64,000 nucleotides of DNA. Source: Desulfobacteraceae bacterium UBA2174. GTDB taxonomy: Bacteria > Desulfobacterota > Desulfobacteria > Desulfobacterales > UBA2174. The notes beneath the pieces were generated by a model that saw only the letters and a program-made list of their open reading frames with translations, had not been told where the DNA came from and made no database searches. Location: contig DCWA01000012.1 in assembly GCA_002327445.1 (NCBI GenBank), positions 175,660 through 239,659 of the forward strand, in the 5' to 3' direction. Below are positions 1 to 10,852 of the stretch, piece after piece (position 1 is the stretch's first letter; every line of letters begins with the position of its first letter). The translations under genes and the position numbers were made by a program.

Positions 1-252
1 GGCCCAGGCGCCGGTACGGAGGATGCCGAAATAGATGGGCAGCCATTCCAGGCAGTTGCTCATCAGGTGGACCACGCGGTGGCCCTTGACCACGCCCCGG
101 GCGCAAAGGGCCTGGGCCAGGCGGTTGGCCTGGTCGTCGAACTGGCGCCAGGTGATTTCGCGGCGCCGGCCAGCGGCCGGGTCCCGTTCCACCAAGGCGG
201 TTTCGGTGCCGTAGAGGCGGGCATTGCGGGCCAGGATCTCGGTGATCAGCAT
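1..252 (-). CDS. Acyl-CoA synthetase (AMP-forming), N-terminal part, runs off the window
   Basis: The first 84 residues of an adenylate-forming ligase read leftward off the window edge from an ATG whose first base is 252. The start MLITEILARNARLYG followed by an ALVERD segment, an ITWRQFDDQANRLAQAL segment and VHLMSNCLEWLPIYFGILR is typical of the N-terminal subdomain of fatty acyl-CoA ligases (class I ANL superfamily). Such enzymes activate a carboxylic acid with ATP and transfer it to CoA. The ATP/AMP signature motifs lie outside the window, so the substrate cannot be inferred. It diverges from the methyltransferase gene at 461. Confidence 0.8.
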   Translation of the reverse strand, partial: MLITEILARNARLYGTETALVERDPAAGRRREITWRQFDDQANRLAQALCARGVVKGHRVVHLMSNCLEWLPIYFGILRTGAWA

Positions 253-380
253 GGGCGATGTCCCTTCGAAGTGCGAATGATTGCGCGAAAAGCGCAATGA
301 TACCGGCGGGTGCATAACAAAGCCTCCGCCAAGAATCAAGGGCGCCGGGTCTGTGGGACGGGTGCGGCGCTTGCAAACAT

Positions 381-424
381 CGGACGGATCGGGCGGATCG
401 ATGGGATCGGACGGATCGGACGGA
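381..424. repeat. Short GGATCGGAC-type tandem repeat in the divergent intergenic region
   Basis: Four to five imperfect copies of a 9-10 bp unit (GGATCGGAC / GGATCGGGC) lie between the acyl-CoA synthetase start and the methyltransferase start. Simple slippage-type repeat; no function can be assigned. Confidence 0.6.
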
Positions 425-460
425 TTTTCGATTTCAAACTTTCAACACCGGAGAGAACCA

Positions 461-1201
461 TTGGCCTCCTCGACCCGATCCGCCGGCCTTCCCCCGGCCG
501 GCGAAAGGGCGCCTTTCGTGCGCGCCATGTTCGGCCGCATCGCCGGTCGCTACGACCGGATGAACGCCGTCATGACCCTGGGGCGGGACCGGGTGTGGCG
601 CCGGCGGGTGGTGGATGTGGCTGCACTGCCGCCGGAAGGCCGCCTGCTGGACATCGGCACCGGGACCGGCGGCATCGCGTTGGCGGCCCGGGAGCGGTTC
701 GACCGCCTCACGGTGGTGGCCGCCGATTTCACGCCCGAGATGATGGCGGTGGGCCGCCGGGCGCCGGACGGACGCCGCGTTTGCTGGTGCGCGGCCGACG
801 CGCTGGCCTTGCCTTTCGCCGACGCCGGCTTCGACGCGGTGGTCTCCGGCTACCTGGTCCGCAACGTCACAGGTCTGGATCGGCTCTTCGCCGAGCAGTT
901 CCGGGTCCTCAAACCCGGGGGGCGCCTCGTGTGCCTGGACACGACCCCGCCCCGGGGGCCGCTGGCGCCCCTGATCCGGTTTCATTTCAAACGGATCATC
1001 CCGTTGATGGGCCAGTGGGTGGGCGGAGATCGAGGGGCCTATACCTACCTGCCCGAGTCGACCCGGGCCTTCGCGACGCCGGAAGCCCTGGCCGCCAGAC
1101 TGATCCGGGCGGGATTCGTCCAGGTCCGCTGGCGGACCTTCATGTTCGGCACCATGGCCTTGCACGCCGCCGTCAAGCCGCCGGCCATCGGCCCACGCTG
1201 A
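461..1201 (+). CDS. ubiE: UbiE/MenG-type demethylmenaquinone C-methyltransferase
   Basis: A 246-residue class I SAM methyltransferase. The SAM-binding loop LLDIGTGTGGIAL, the acidic motif AADFTPEMM, the family motif LVRNVTGLDRL and FRVLKPGGRLVCLD match UbiE/MenG, which methylates demethylmenaquinone in menaquinone synthesis. Sulfate reducers use menaquinone, which fits. The frame is open further upstream from 281, but a TTG at 461 is preceded by GGAGAG at about 450-455 and gives the usual 230-250 aa family length, so I chose it. The gene stands alone, with the ZraSR-like pair beginning 146 bp downstream. Confidence 0.82.
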   Translation: MASSTRSAGLPPAGERAPFVRAMFGRIAGRYDRMNAVMTLGRDRVWRRRVVDVAALPPEGRLLDIGTGTGGIALAARERFDRLTVVAADFTPEMMAVGRRAPDGRRVCWCAADALALPFADAGFDAVVSGYLVRNVTGLDRLFAEQFRVLKPGGRLVCLDTTPPRGPLAPLIRFHFKRIIPLMGQWVGGDRGAYTYLPESTRAFATPEALAARLIRAGFVQVRWRTFMFGTMALHAAVKPPAIGPR

Positions 1202-1347
1202 ACATCGATCGGCGGGCTCGGGGATGGTGTCACCGAATGACCCGGTCAGGGTGTACTTTTTCACCAGGGTGTTTATTTTTTACCCGGCTTGACGGATGCC
1301 CTTGTCCACCGTCGCTTACTCGGCGGCCTTTTCGTCCTTAGGCAGAG

Positions 1348-3166
1348 ATGGCATCCGACTTGCAACCTTTTGACGCCGCTATGCGCACCGATATGGACGC
1401 CAAATCTCCGGCGCCGGGCAGGATCTGGGCCGCCGGGGGGTTCCTGCTGATTCTCCTGCCCACCGTGGTCCTGATGACCTGGCTGGACATCGGCCGCCAG
1501 AAGGACCGGAGCATCCAACTGCTGCTGGAGAAGGGGGCGGCCCTGATCCGCAGCTTCGAGGCCGGCACCCGGACCGGCATGGCGCACATGGCCTCGGGGG
1601 TGTTCCGCTTGCAGCGCCTGCTGACCGAGACGGCGCAGCAGGAGGACATCGTCTACCTGTTGGTCACCGACGACCAGGGCCGCATCGTGGTCCACAACGA
1701 CCCGGACCGGGTGGGCGCCCGGCATGGAGCGAACCTGGATCTGGCCACGGTGGCCGCCGGCGGCACGGAAGCCTGGCGCATGGTGGAGGCGACCGACGGT
1801 CGGCAGGTGTTCGAGGTCTATCGCAAGTTCATGCCCGGCATCGCCGGCGGTCCGGAACCGCCGGGGCGGCCTCCCGGACCCATGCGCCACGGGCCGCAGA
1901 TGATGCGCCGCTGGCTGGAGCAAACCTGGCCCCACGGCGAGCCGCCTTCCCCGGAGCGGCTGGTGATTTTCGTCGGTCTGGACATGAGCGCCGTGGAAGC
2001 TGCCCAGGCGGCCAACAAGCGCCACGCCGCGGGCATGGCCGCCGTTTTGCTGGCGGCCGCCGCGGCGGGATTCGCCGGGCTGGTGCGCCTGGAGGGCTAC
2101 CGGGCCGCGCGCACCTCGCTGCGGCGCATCCGGGCTTTTTCCGACCGGCTGGTGGAGAGCCTGCCCGTGGGTCTGGTGGCCCTGGATCCCGAAGGGCTGG
2201 TGGCCGCGGTCAACCCGGCGGCCTGCGAGCTGCTCAAGCAGGAGGGGCCCCGCCTGATCGGACGGCCGGCACAGTCGGCCCTGCCGGCACCGCTGGCCGT
2301 CCTGGCCGACCGTCTGGGCCCCCATCAGACCCGGGTGGAGACCGAAGTGGTCTGCCCGACGGACGATGGCCGGCACCTGCCCCTGGTGGTCAACGCGGCC
2401 TGGATCGCCGACGCCGAGGGCGGCGACGCCGGAAAGATCCTTCTCTTGAAGGACATGAGCGAGGTGCGGGCCCTGGAGGCGGCGGTGAAGCGCTCCGAAC
2501 GCCTGGCGGCCATCGGTAGCCTGGCCGGCGGGGTGGCCCACGAAATCCGCAACCCGCTGAGCAGTCTCAAGGGCTTCGCCACCTACTTCAAGCAGCGTTC
2601 CCCCGGGCGCCCGGAGGACGAGAAAATCGCCGCCATCATGATCGGCGAGGTGGATCGGCTCAACCGCGTGGTGGGGCAACTGCTCGAATTGTCGCGGCCG
2701 GTGACCGTCTCCCCCAAGCCCCTGCCGGTGCGTTCGGTGATCGAGACCGCCGTGGCGGTGGTGCGCCCCCGGGCGGCCGAGGCCGGGGTGGTTCTGGAGG
2801 TGGCGCTGCCCGAGGATACGGCGCCGGTGCCCATGGACCCTGAACGGATGCATCAGGTGTTGTTGAACCTGCTGATCAACGCCATCGAAGCCATGGGCGG
2901 AGGGGGACGGCTTCAAGTCACGGTGCAGACAATGGAACACGGCATCGAAATCCAGGTGGCCGACACCGGCCCCGGCATCGCCGGCGAAGACATGGACCAC
3001 GTGTTCGATCCCTATTTCACCACCAAGTCCACCGGAACGGGGCTCGGCCTGGCCATCGTGCACAACATCATCGACGCCCATGGCGGCACGGTGACCATCG
3101 ACAGCCGGCACGGGGCCGGCACCACCGTGCGCCTGAGGCTGCCCTTTTTGCGGACGGGAGGAGACG

Positions 3167-3183
<17 letters not shown>
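1348..3183 (+). CDS. Membrane sensor histidine kinase, ZraS/NtrB-like
   Basis: A 611-aa kinase with a transmembrane helix at about 25-46, a periplasmic sensor region to about 225, a second helix (about 228-245), a PAS domain (about 260-370), HisKA with His398 in the H-box AHEIRNPLSS, and a HATPase domain with LLINAIEAM, DTGPGI and GTGLGLAIV boxes. The sensor region has a Pro/Gly/Arg-rich segment (about 165-195) resembling the variable loop of ZraS-type periplasmic sensors. The 3' end overlaps the response-regulator gene by 17 bp, so the two form a co-translated two-component pair. The signal sensed is unknown; metal or envelope stress is a guess from the ZraS resemblance. Confidence 0.88.
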
Positions 3184-4519
<1,336 letters not shown>

Positions 4520-4644
4520 AGGGGTTATGGTAATTGGACGAAGCCCTTGCCGCCAGGCGCCGAACGGTCACCCGGCGGTGATGGAAGCGACCGGTCGAGG
4601 GGCTGAAAGTAGATCATCTTCAACGGACAAGGAAAAGATCAGTA

Positions 4645-5100
4645 ATGGCTTCAATCAATCCCTATACCCTGCGCTGTTCCGACTGCGGCACCCGCAACCG
4701 GATTCCGGCTGCCAAGGTCGGCGCCGCGGCCCGCTGCGGCAAGTGCGGCAGTGCGATCGACACCCGGGTGCTCAACGATGGCCGCCCGAGAATGGTGAGC
4801 GACACCAATTTCGAGGCTGAAGTGATCCGCTCGCCGCTGCCGGTGCTGGCTTTTTTCTGGGCTCCCTGGTGTTCCACCTGCCTCAAGACCATGCCGATCA
4901 TCGACCGTTTCGCCGGCGAGACCCGGGGGCGGTTGCGCATCGCCAAGGTCAACGTGGACAAGGCCCAGCGCGTGTCCGATCATTACGATATCCGCGCCGT
5001 CCCCTACATCTACGTCTTCGACAACGGCCGGGCCCTGGACAACTTGCCCGGTGCCGTCGACGAGGCGCAATTGAAGTACAGGTTGGCGCGCTACCTTTAG
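4645..5100 (+). CDS. Thioredoxin 2-like protein with N-terminal zinc-ribbon
   Basis: A 151-aa TrxC-type thioredoxin. An N-terminal four-cysteine zinc ribbon (CSDCGTRNRI then CGKCG, residues about 9-37) precedes a thioredoxin fold. The redox centre is WAPWCSTC rather than the canonical WCGPC, so the dipeptide between the cysteines is Ser-Thr; this would be expected to shift redox potential or specificity. The cis-Pro region VPYIYVFDNG is present. AAGGAAA lies about 8 bases ahead of the ATG. Role: cytosolic protein disulfide reduction. It lies between the two-component pair and lolA with separate spacing. Confidence 0.85.
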   Translation: MASINPYTLRCSDCGTRNRIPAAKVGAAARCGKCGSAIDTRVLNDGRPRMVSDTNFEAEVIRSPLPVLAFFWAPWCSTCLKTMPIIDRFAGETRGRLRIAKVNVDKAQRVSDHYDIRAVPYIYVFDNGRALDNLPGAVDEAQLKYRLARYL

Positions 5101-5207
5101 ATATTCCGACGGCCACCCGCGGTGCGGTTCCTGGAAAGCGCGGTTTACAAAGCGGCTGGGATGCCGTAGAAGCAGGGGCGGATTTGGGCCTCAAGGGGGG
5201 AACCGAG

Positions 5208-5858
5208 ATGGTACGTTGGATGTTGGCGTGGTTGATCCTGCTGGTGGCTGCGAACGGCGCCGCCGCCGGGGAGGGGCCCGGAGTGGAGGAGATCCTGGCC
5301 GGTCTGGAGGCCCGCTATGCCGCCGCCGGTCTGGAGGCCCGCTTCACCCAGGTCTCCAACCTCCAAGCCATGGAAATCACCGACACCGCCGAGGGGCGTC
5401 TCTGGATCCGTCGGCCGGGACGGATGCGCTGGGAGTACACCGCGCCCGAACCGCAGACCATCGTCACCGACGGCGATCGGTTGTGGATCTATCGTCCGTT
5501 GGACCGCCAGGTCATGATCGGTTCGGCGCCGTCCTTCTTCGGAGAAGGCAAGGGCGCCGGTTTTCTGGCGGATATCGGCCAGTTGAGGCAACAGTTCGAT
5601 GTCTCCCGGACCCCGGAGGCCCCGGAGGGGAGCCACGGCTTGACGCTGGTGCCGCGGCGCCAGCAGCCGGACCTGGTGCGCGTGGAGCTGGAGATCGCCG
5701 CGGCCGACAGCACCATCGAGGCCGTGACGACCTTCAACGCATACGGGGACAAGACCCGCATCGTGCTCAAGGATGTGGTGTTTCCCGATCACCTGGACGA
5801 CGCCCTGTTTCGCTTCGAAATCCCGGAGGGTGTCGAAATCGTGCAGATGGACCAATGA
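5208..5858 (+). CDS. lolA: Outer-membrane lipoprotein carrier protein LolA
   Basis: A 216-aa periplasmic protein with a Sec signal peptide (MVRWMLAWLILLVAANGAAA). Family landmarks: LEARFTQ near the N-terminus, GRLWIRRPGRMRWEY, IVTDGDRLWIYRP and GFLADIGQL. LolA takes lipoproteins from LolCDE and delivers them across the periplasm to the outer membrane. The ATG at 5208 follows a purine-rich GGGGGG stretch. The stop overlaps the nadA start in an ATGA arrangement, so the two are translationally coupled although functionally unrelated. Confidence 0.9.
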   Translation: MVRWMLAWLILLVAANGAAAGEGPGVEEILAGLEARYAAAGLEARFTQVSNLQAMEITDTAEGRLWIRRPGRMRWEYTAPEPQTIVTDGDRLWIYRPLDRQVMIGSAPSFFGEGKGAGFLADIGQLRQQFDVSRTPEAPEGSHGLTLVPRRQQPDLVRVELEIAAADSTIEAVTTFNAYGDKTRIVLKDVVFPDHLDDALFRFEIPEGVEIVQMDQ

Positions 5859-6751
5859 TAAAGCAGATCGAAGCCATCAAGCGCCAGCGCCGCGCCATCA
5901 TCCTGGCGCACAACTATCAACCGCCCGAGATTCAGGATCTGGCCGATCTCTGCGGCGACTCTCTCGAGTTGAGCCGGCTGGCGGCCGCTACCGATGCCGA
6001 AACCATCATTTTTTGCGGGGTCCGGTTCATGGCCGAAACGGCCGCCATCCTCTCGCCGCAGAAGACGGTGCTGATGCCGCGGCCCGAAGCCGGCTGCCCC
6101 ATGGCGGACATGATCACCCCGGAGGCCCTGGCTTCGCGCAAGGCCGAACTGGGAGAGATCCCCGTGGTGACCTATGTGAATTCCACCGCCGCGGTGAAGG
6201 CCCTGTCCACGATCTGCTGCACCTCGGCCAACGCCCTGGAGGTGGTGGAGAGCCTGGATGCCGACCGGATCCTGATGGGGCCCGACCGCAACCTGGCCCT
6301 GAACATCGCCGCCCGGACCACCAAGGAAATCATTCCCTGGCCGGGTTGCTGCCCCTACCACGACCGGTTGAGCGTGCAGGAAGTGACCGATGCGCGCCGG
6401 GCCCATCCCGGTGCCGTTTTCCTGGCGCACCCCGAATGCCGGCCCGAGGTGGTGGCCCTGGCCGACGCGGCCTTGAGCACCTCGGGGATGCTGCGTTATG
6501 CCCGGGAATCCGAAAAAAACGAATTCATCATCGGCACAGAGATCGGGCTGCTGCACACCCTTGCGAAGGAAAACCCCCACAAGCGGTTTTACGCGGCGTC
6601 GGAGAACCTGGTGTGTCCTGACATGAAGCGGATTTCCCTGGCCGATGTGCTCGGTTGCCTGGAGCGGATGGACGGACGGGTGACGGTGCCCGAAGAGATC
6701 CGGCGGCCGGCTTATGCCGCCGTGGAGCGCATGATCGCGCTGGGGAGATGA
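5855..6751 (+). CDS. nadA: Quinolinate synthase A
   Basis: A 298-aa NadA, the [4Fe-4S] enzyme that condenses iminoaspartate with dihydroxyacetone phosphate to quinolinate in NAD biosynthesis. Diagnostic features: ILAHNYQPPEIQD at the N-terminus, CGVRFMAETA, the CCPYHDR segment, AHPECRPEV and SENLVCPDMK, which supply the three cluster cysteines and substrate-binding residues. It belongs to the short (~300 aa) clade. The start overlaps lolA by 4 bp. No nadB or nadC is adjacent. Confidence 0.95.
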   Translation: MIKQIEAIKRQRRAIILAHNYQPPEIQDLADLCGDSLELSRLAAATDAETIIFCGVRFMAETAAILSPQKTVLMPRPEAGCPMADMITPEALASRKAELGEIPVVTYVNSTAAVKALSTICCTSANALEVVESLDADRILMGPDRNLALNIAARTTKEIIPWPGCCPYHDRLSVQEVTDARRAHPGAVFLAHPECRPEVVALADAALSTSGMLRYARESEKNEFIIGTEIGLLHTLAKENPHKRFYAASENLVCPDMKRISLADVLGCLERMDGRVTVPEEIRRPAYAAVERMIALGR

Positions 6752-6824
6752 GTGTTCCGGCCTTGCCGGGCCGGTCGGACAGGGCTGACCCGCCGGACCG
6801 GCCTCGGTTCACGGATTCATCCGA

Positions 6825-7562
6825 TTACCCCACCATTTCCTCGGGGATGTCGGCGTTGGTGTACACCTTCTGGACGTCGTCGTTGTCCTCGAGCATGTCC
6901 ATCAACCGCACCATCTGTTCGGCCTCCTTGCCCTCCAGGGCGATGTAGCTAGCCGGCAGCATGGTGATCTCGGCTTCGGCGATGGCGATGCCCGCCGCCT
7001 CGATGGCCCCGCGCACGGCCTCGAAGTCGGCCGGCGCGCAGATCACCTCCCAGGCGTCCTCCTCGTCGCGCACGTCCTCGGCTCCGGCTTCCAGCGCTGT
7101 CTCCATGAGACGATCCTCGTCCGCAGCCGATTTCGCCACCGTGATATCGCCTTTTTTCTCGAAGAGATAGGCCACTCCTCCGGCCGCGGCAAGGTTTCCG
7201 CCGCACTTGGTGAAGCAGTGCCGAACCTCGGCGACGGTGCGGTTCTTGTTGTCGGTGAGCGATTCCACCATCACCGCGGCGCCGCCGGGCCCGTACCCCT
7301 CGTAGGTCACCTCTTCGTAGCTGACCCCTTCCAGCTCCCCGGTGCCCTTCTTGATGGCCCGCTCGACGTTCTCCTTGGGCATGTTTTCGGTTCTGGCATT
7401 GATCAGGGCCAGCCGCAGGCGCGGGTTGGCGTTGGCATCGCCGCCGCCCATGCGCGCGGCGACGGTGATCTCCTTGATCAGTTTGGTGAAGATCTTGCCG
7501 CGCTTGGCGTCCGTGGCGGCTTTTTTATGTTTGATGGTCGACCACTTGTTATGCCCGGACAT
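6825..7562 (-). CDS. yebC: YebC/PmpR (TACO1) family protein
   Basis: A 245-aa member of the YebC/PmpR/TACO1 family. The N-terminus [20 protein letters not shown] is diagnostic, and the [17 protein letters not shown] and [11 protein letters not shown] segments are conserved. Family members have been described both as DNA-binding regulators and as ribosome-associated translation factors. It is upstream of nothing on this strand except its convergent neighbour nadA, and its start lies 3 bp from the rlmE stop, so the order rlmE-yebC is a probable operon. Confidence 0.93.
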   Translation of the reverse strand: MSGHNKWSTIKHKKAATDAKRGKIFTKLIKEITVAARMGGGDANANPRLRLALINARTENMPKENVERAIKKGTGELEGVSYEEVTYEGYGPGGAAVMVESLTDNKNRTVAEVRHCFTKCGGNLAAAGGVAYLFEKKGDITVAKSAADEDRLMETALEAGAEDVRDEEDAWEVICAPADFEAVRGAIEAAGIAIAEAEITMLPASYIALEGKEAEQMVRLMDMLEDNDDVQKVYTNADIPEEMVG

Positions 7563-7565
7563 GAA

Positions 7566-8177
7566 TCATTCCTCCTGTCGTTTCCCTTTTCCGATCACAA
7601 AGATTTCCTTGCTGGTCTTGCGGCTGCTCTGTGGCTTGAAAAGACGCGTTTCCTCGAAAAGCCGGCGCACCGCCGCCTCGAAGGTCTTGGTGTCCGGCCC
7701 CTGAAAGATCTTGCACACGAAGCGGCCCCCGGCCTTGAGCCGGGTGCGGGCCACCGCCAGGGCCGACATGGCCAGATCGAAGGATCGGGCCGCGTCGGTG
7801 GTGCGGTTGCCGGTGGTGGACGGGGCCATGTCGCTCAGAACGACATCGAAGCCTTCCGGCCCGCCTTGTCCCAGGGCCGCCTCCGGATCCCGCAGGTCCG
7901 CCACCAGGGTGCGCACCGTCGCGGGCAAGGCAATGGTCACCGGTTTGAGATCGATGCCCACCACGCTGCCTCGGGGGCTGACGATCCGGGCGGCGAAAAC
8001 AAGCCAGCTCCCCGGTGCGCAACCCAGGTCCAGGACCCGGTCGCCCGGCCGCAAAATGCGGTGGCGGGCCTGGATTTCCTCCAATTTGTACACCGAGCGG
8101 GCCGCGTAGCCGTCCTCCTTGGCCTTGCGGGTGTAATGGTCCGCCCAGCGATTGCCGGTCGAAGTGGATCGTGTCAT
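7566..8177 (-). CDS. rlmE: 23S rRNA (uridine-2552 2'-O) methyltransferase RlmE/FtsJ
   Basis: A 203-aa FtsJ-fold methyltransferase with SAM motif VLDLGCAPGSWL, the catalytic aspartate motif VLSDMAPSTTGN and the KDKE-type lysines expected for 2'-O-ribose methylation (KEDG near residue 20 and GGRFVCKIFQG). It modifies U2552 in the A-loop of 23S rRNA late in 50S assembly. It is transcribed with yebC (3-bp gap) and lies just downstream of radA on the same strand. Confidence 0.92.
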   Translation of the reverse strand: MTRSTSTGNRWADHYTRKAKEDGYAARSVYKLEEIQARHRILRPGDRVLDLGCAPGSWLVFAARIVSPRGSVVGIDLKPVTIALPATVRTLVADLRDPEAALGQGGPEGFDVVLSDMAPSTTGNRTTDAARSFDLAMSALAVARTRLKAGGRFVCKIFQGPDTKTFEAAVRRLFEETRLFKPQSSRKTSKEIFVIGKGKRQEE

Positions 8178-8235
8178 AGCTTCAACTATCTAAAAAGTCA
8201 ATGAAAATGAACACGGCGGGACGTTGGTGCCCCCC

Positions 8236-9600
8236 TCAGAAAAGGACCTCCATGGCCTCGGCCACCTGGCGCACCCCCTGGACGACGATGCCGTCGGGAG
8301 CGGCGATCCGGCGCCGGTTGCCGGCGGGCACGATGCAGCGGGCAAAGCCCATCTTGGCCGCCTCGGCCAGACGCAGCTCCAGTTGGCTCACCGCGCGCAC
8401 TTCCCCGGTGAGCCCCACCTCGCCCACGACCACGGTCCGTCCGGCGGCCGGTTTGTCCAGGAAGCTGGAGGCCACCGCCGCCACCACGGCCAGGTCGACG
8501 GCCGGTTCGTCCAGCTTGACGCCTCCGGCCACGTTCAGGAACACGTCGTGCCCCATGAGGGGCAGGCCGATTTTTTTCTCCAGCACCGCGGTGAGCAGGG
8601 CCACCCGGTTGCGGTCCAAGCCCAGCACGGTGCGCCGCGGTGTTCCCAGGGGGGTGCCGGTGGCCAGGGCCTGGATTTCCACCAGGATCGGGCGGGTTCC
8701 CTCCATGGCGGCGGTGACCACCGATCCGGGGGCCGCCTCGGGCCGCTCGGCCAAAAACACCGCCGAAGGGTTGGCCACCTCGCCGAGACCGCGGGTGTTC
8801 ATTTCGAAGACGCCGATCTCGTTGGTAGAGCCGAAACGGTTTTTCACCGCCCGCAGGATACGGTAGACATGGTTGCCGTCTCCCTCGAAGTACAGCACCG
8901 TGTCCACCATGTGCTCGAGCAGCCGCGGCCCGGCCAGGCTGCCGTCCTTGGTGACGTGGCCCACCAGGAAAACCGGCGTTCCGGAGCGCTTGGCCATCAG
9001 CATCAGCCGCATGGCCGACTCCCGGACCTGGCTGACGCTGCCGGGCGCCGAGGTGAGCTCGGCGCTGAACATGGTCTGGATCGAGTCGATCACCAGCACG
9101 TCGGGCCGATGTTTCTCCACCATGGCCAGCACGGCGGTCACATCGATTTCAGAGACCACGAACAACCCCGGCGCCAGGGTCCCCAGGCGCTGGCTCCGAA
9201 GCCGGATCTGGCGGATCGACTCCTCCCCGGAGACATAGAGCACGCGCCGGCCGGCGGCGGCCAGCCCGTGAAGGGTCTGGAGCATCAGGGTCGACTTGCC
9301 GATGCCCGGATCGCCGCCGATGAGCATCATGGCGCCCGGCACCACGCCGCCCCCCAGAACCCGGTCCAGTTCGCCGATGCCGGTGGTCAGGCGAAACTCC
9401 GCCGAGATGCTCACGCTGTCGATGGGCACCGGCGTGGCGGGTTCGGCCGCGGGCATGCCGGGACGCGCCACCGCCGTGCGCACCAACTCTTCCACCAGGG
9501 TATCCCACTGGCCGCACTCCGGGCAGCGGCCCAGCCATTTGGGGCTGGCGTAACCGCATTGCTGACAGGTATAAACGGTCTTTTCAATTTTTCGGCTCAT
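8236..9600 (-). CDS. radA: DNA repair protein RadA (Sms)
   Basis: A 454-aa RadA. It has an N-terminal C4 zinc finger (CQQCGYASPKWLGRCPECG, residues 11-29), a RecA-like ATPase with Walker A GGDPGIGKST, the RadA-specific KNRFGSTNE motif, and a C-terminal Lon-like domain (GVKLDEPAVDLAVV). It processes branched recombination intermediates. The open frame continues to 9834, but MSRKIEKTVYTCQQCGY at 9600 is the conserved family start. Confidence 0.95.
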   Translation of the reverse strand: MSRKIEKTVYTCQQCGYASPKWLGRCPECGQWDTLVEELVRTAVARPGMPAAEPATPVPIDSVSISAEFRLTTGIGELDRVLGGGVVPGAMMLIGGDPGIGKSTLMLQTLHGLAAAGRRVLYVSGEESIRQIRLRSQRLGTLAPGLFVVSEIDVTAVLAMVEKHRPDVLVIDSIQTMFSAELTSAPGSVSQVRESAMRLMLMAKRSGTPVFLVGHVTKDGSLAGPRLLEHMVDTVLYFEGDGNHVYRILRAVKNRFGSTNEIGVFEMNTRGLGEVANPSAVFLAERPEAAPGSVVTAAMEGTRPILVEIQALATGTPLGTPRRTVLGLDRNRVALLTAVLEKKIGLPLMGHDVFLNVAGGVKLDEPAVDLAVVAAVASSFLDKPAAGRTVVVGEVGLTGEVRAVSQLELRLAEAAKMGFARCIVPAGNRRRIAAPDGIVVQGVRQVAEAMEVLF

Positions 9601-9724
9601 GGGAATCCGTCGCTGGAGGTGGTGGACTTCGTTGACACCAAGACCTCTACCATGCCAATTTGTAGGCGGTAAAATCAACAAGAACCTTGCCGGCCGGTTT
9701 CCGGCCCGGCACACCGGAGCCTTG

Positions 9725-10591
9725 ATGATCCGCCTGCGTCCCGCGTACATCGCCGTCGTTTTTCTCTTCTGCCTGAGTCTGGCGGGGATGGATCCATCCC
9801 CGGCGTCGGCCGACAACCCGTTTTCCGGCCTCACCCACCGGCTGGTGACCGAGGGGTTTGCCTCCGAACGGATCCAGGCCCTCTATGAAGACCCCGGAAG
9901 TATTTTCGAAACCGAGGGGGTGGCGCTGTTTTTCGTGCACAGCGAGGCCCGGCTCAACTATGGCCAGTTCGCCGTTCCCGAGGCCATCGAACGGGCCCGC
10001 CAATACATGGCGCGGCACCACGAGGCGTTGACGGCGGCAGAGGCGGCCCACGGCGTGCCCTCCGGGGTGATCACGGGGATCCTGCTCGTGGAGACCCGCC
10101 TGGGCACCTACACCGGCAACCTGCGGGTTTTCAGCACCCTCTCCACCATGGCGGCGCTCTCCGACCCGGAAGTGCGCCGGGCGTTCTGGCAGCAGATTCC
10201 CCCGGAGCGCCGGATCTCCCCCGACCGGTTCGCCGCCAAGGCGGACGCCAAATCCGCCTGGGCCTTCGAGGAGTTGAAGGCCTTCCTGCGTTTCACGGAC
10301 CGTGAAGGGATCGATCCGATGACCGTGACCGGGTCCTATGCCGGCGCCATGGGATTTTGCCAGTTCATGCCGAGCAACGCCCTGCGCCTCGCCGTGGACG
10401 GCGACGGAGACGGGCGGGTGGACCTTTTCAGTCATGCCGATGCCATCGCCTCGGTGGGCAACTACCTGCGCCACCATCGCTGGCGCCCCGGGCTGACACG
10501 CGACGAGCGCTACCGCGTGATCCTGCGCTACAACTACAGCAAGCCCTACGCCGAGACCGTCTTGACCATTGCCGACCGGCTCGGCGGATAG
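9725..10591 (+). CDS. Lytic murein transglycosylase, MltB-like
   Basis: A 288-aa secreted protein with a signal peptide (MIRLRPAYIAVVFLFCLSLAG, cleavage after PASA). It carries the MltB/Slt35 catalytic region: the general acid Glu in GILLVETRLGTYTGN, then GSYAGAMGFCQFMPSN and an EF-hand-like VDGDGDGRVD. Such enzymes cleave the MurNAc-GlcNAc glycosidic bond, leaving 1,6-anhydroMurNAc. No lipobox is seen, so it may be soluble in the periplasm. It is divergent from radA and followed after 15 bp by a small membrane protein. Confidence 0.88.
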   Translation: MIRLRPAYIAVVFLFCLSLAGMDPSPASADNPFSGLTHRLVTEGFASERIQALYEDPGSIFETEGVALFFVHSEARLNYGQFAVPEAIERARQYMARHHEALTAAEAAHGVPSGVITGILLVETRLGTYTGNLRVFSTLSTMAALSDPEVRRAFWQQIPPERRISPDRFAAKADAKSAWAFEELKAFLRFTDREGIDPMTVTGSYAGAMGFCQFMPSNALRLAVDGDGDGRVDLFSHADAIASVGNYLRHHRWRPGLTRDERYRVILRYNYSKPYAETVLTIADRLGG

Positions 10592-10606
10592 AAGGACAAC
10601 CACGGG

Positions 10607-10810
10607 ATGGATCTGAAAACCCTCTCAACCTTTCTGGCCCTGGTGGTGCCGTTTTTCCTGGGAACGATCTGGGCCGTGGTGGACAGCGCCCAGAAGGAGT
10701 TCGGTTCTCCAGGCCGCAAGGTGCTGTGGGTCGTCGTCGCCGGCATTCCCTTTGTCGGGTTCCTCATCTACCTGCTCTTCGGTTTCCGCCGGGGGCGAAA
10801 ACCGGCCTGA
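10607..10810 (+). CDS. Small PLDc_N-like two-helix membrane protein
   Basis: A 67-aa protein with two transmembrane helices (about 7-26 and 39-59) and a basic tail. The Trp-Asp pair in IWAVVDSAQ and the VPFVGFLIYLLFG-type second helix match the phospholipase-D nuclease N-terminal (PLDc_N) domain found alone in many bacteria. The function is not known. It begins 15 bp after the transglycosylase stop and so is probably co-transcribed. Confidence 0.7.
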   Translation: MDLKTLSTFLALVVPFFLGTIWAVVDSAQKEFGSPGRKVLWVVVAGIPFVGFLIYLLFGFRRGRKPA

Positions 10811-10852
10811 CGCCGGCGGCTGCCGGCGCGGGCGCCATTTTTTCGGCGTACC

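Noticed and set aside
6769..6815. Inverted repeat GGCCGGTC / GACCGGCC between convergent nadA and yebC
   Set aside because: Could be a bidirectional terminator but has a ~20-nt loop and no T-tract; not strong enough to list.
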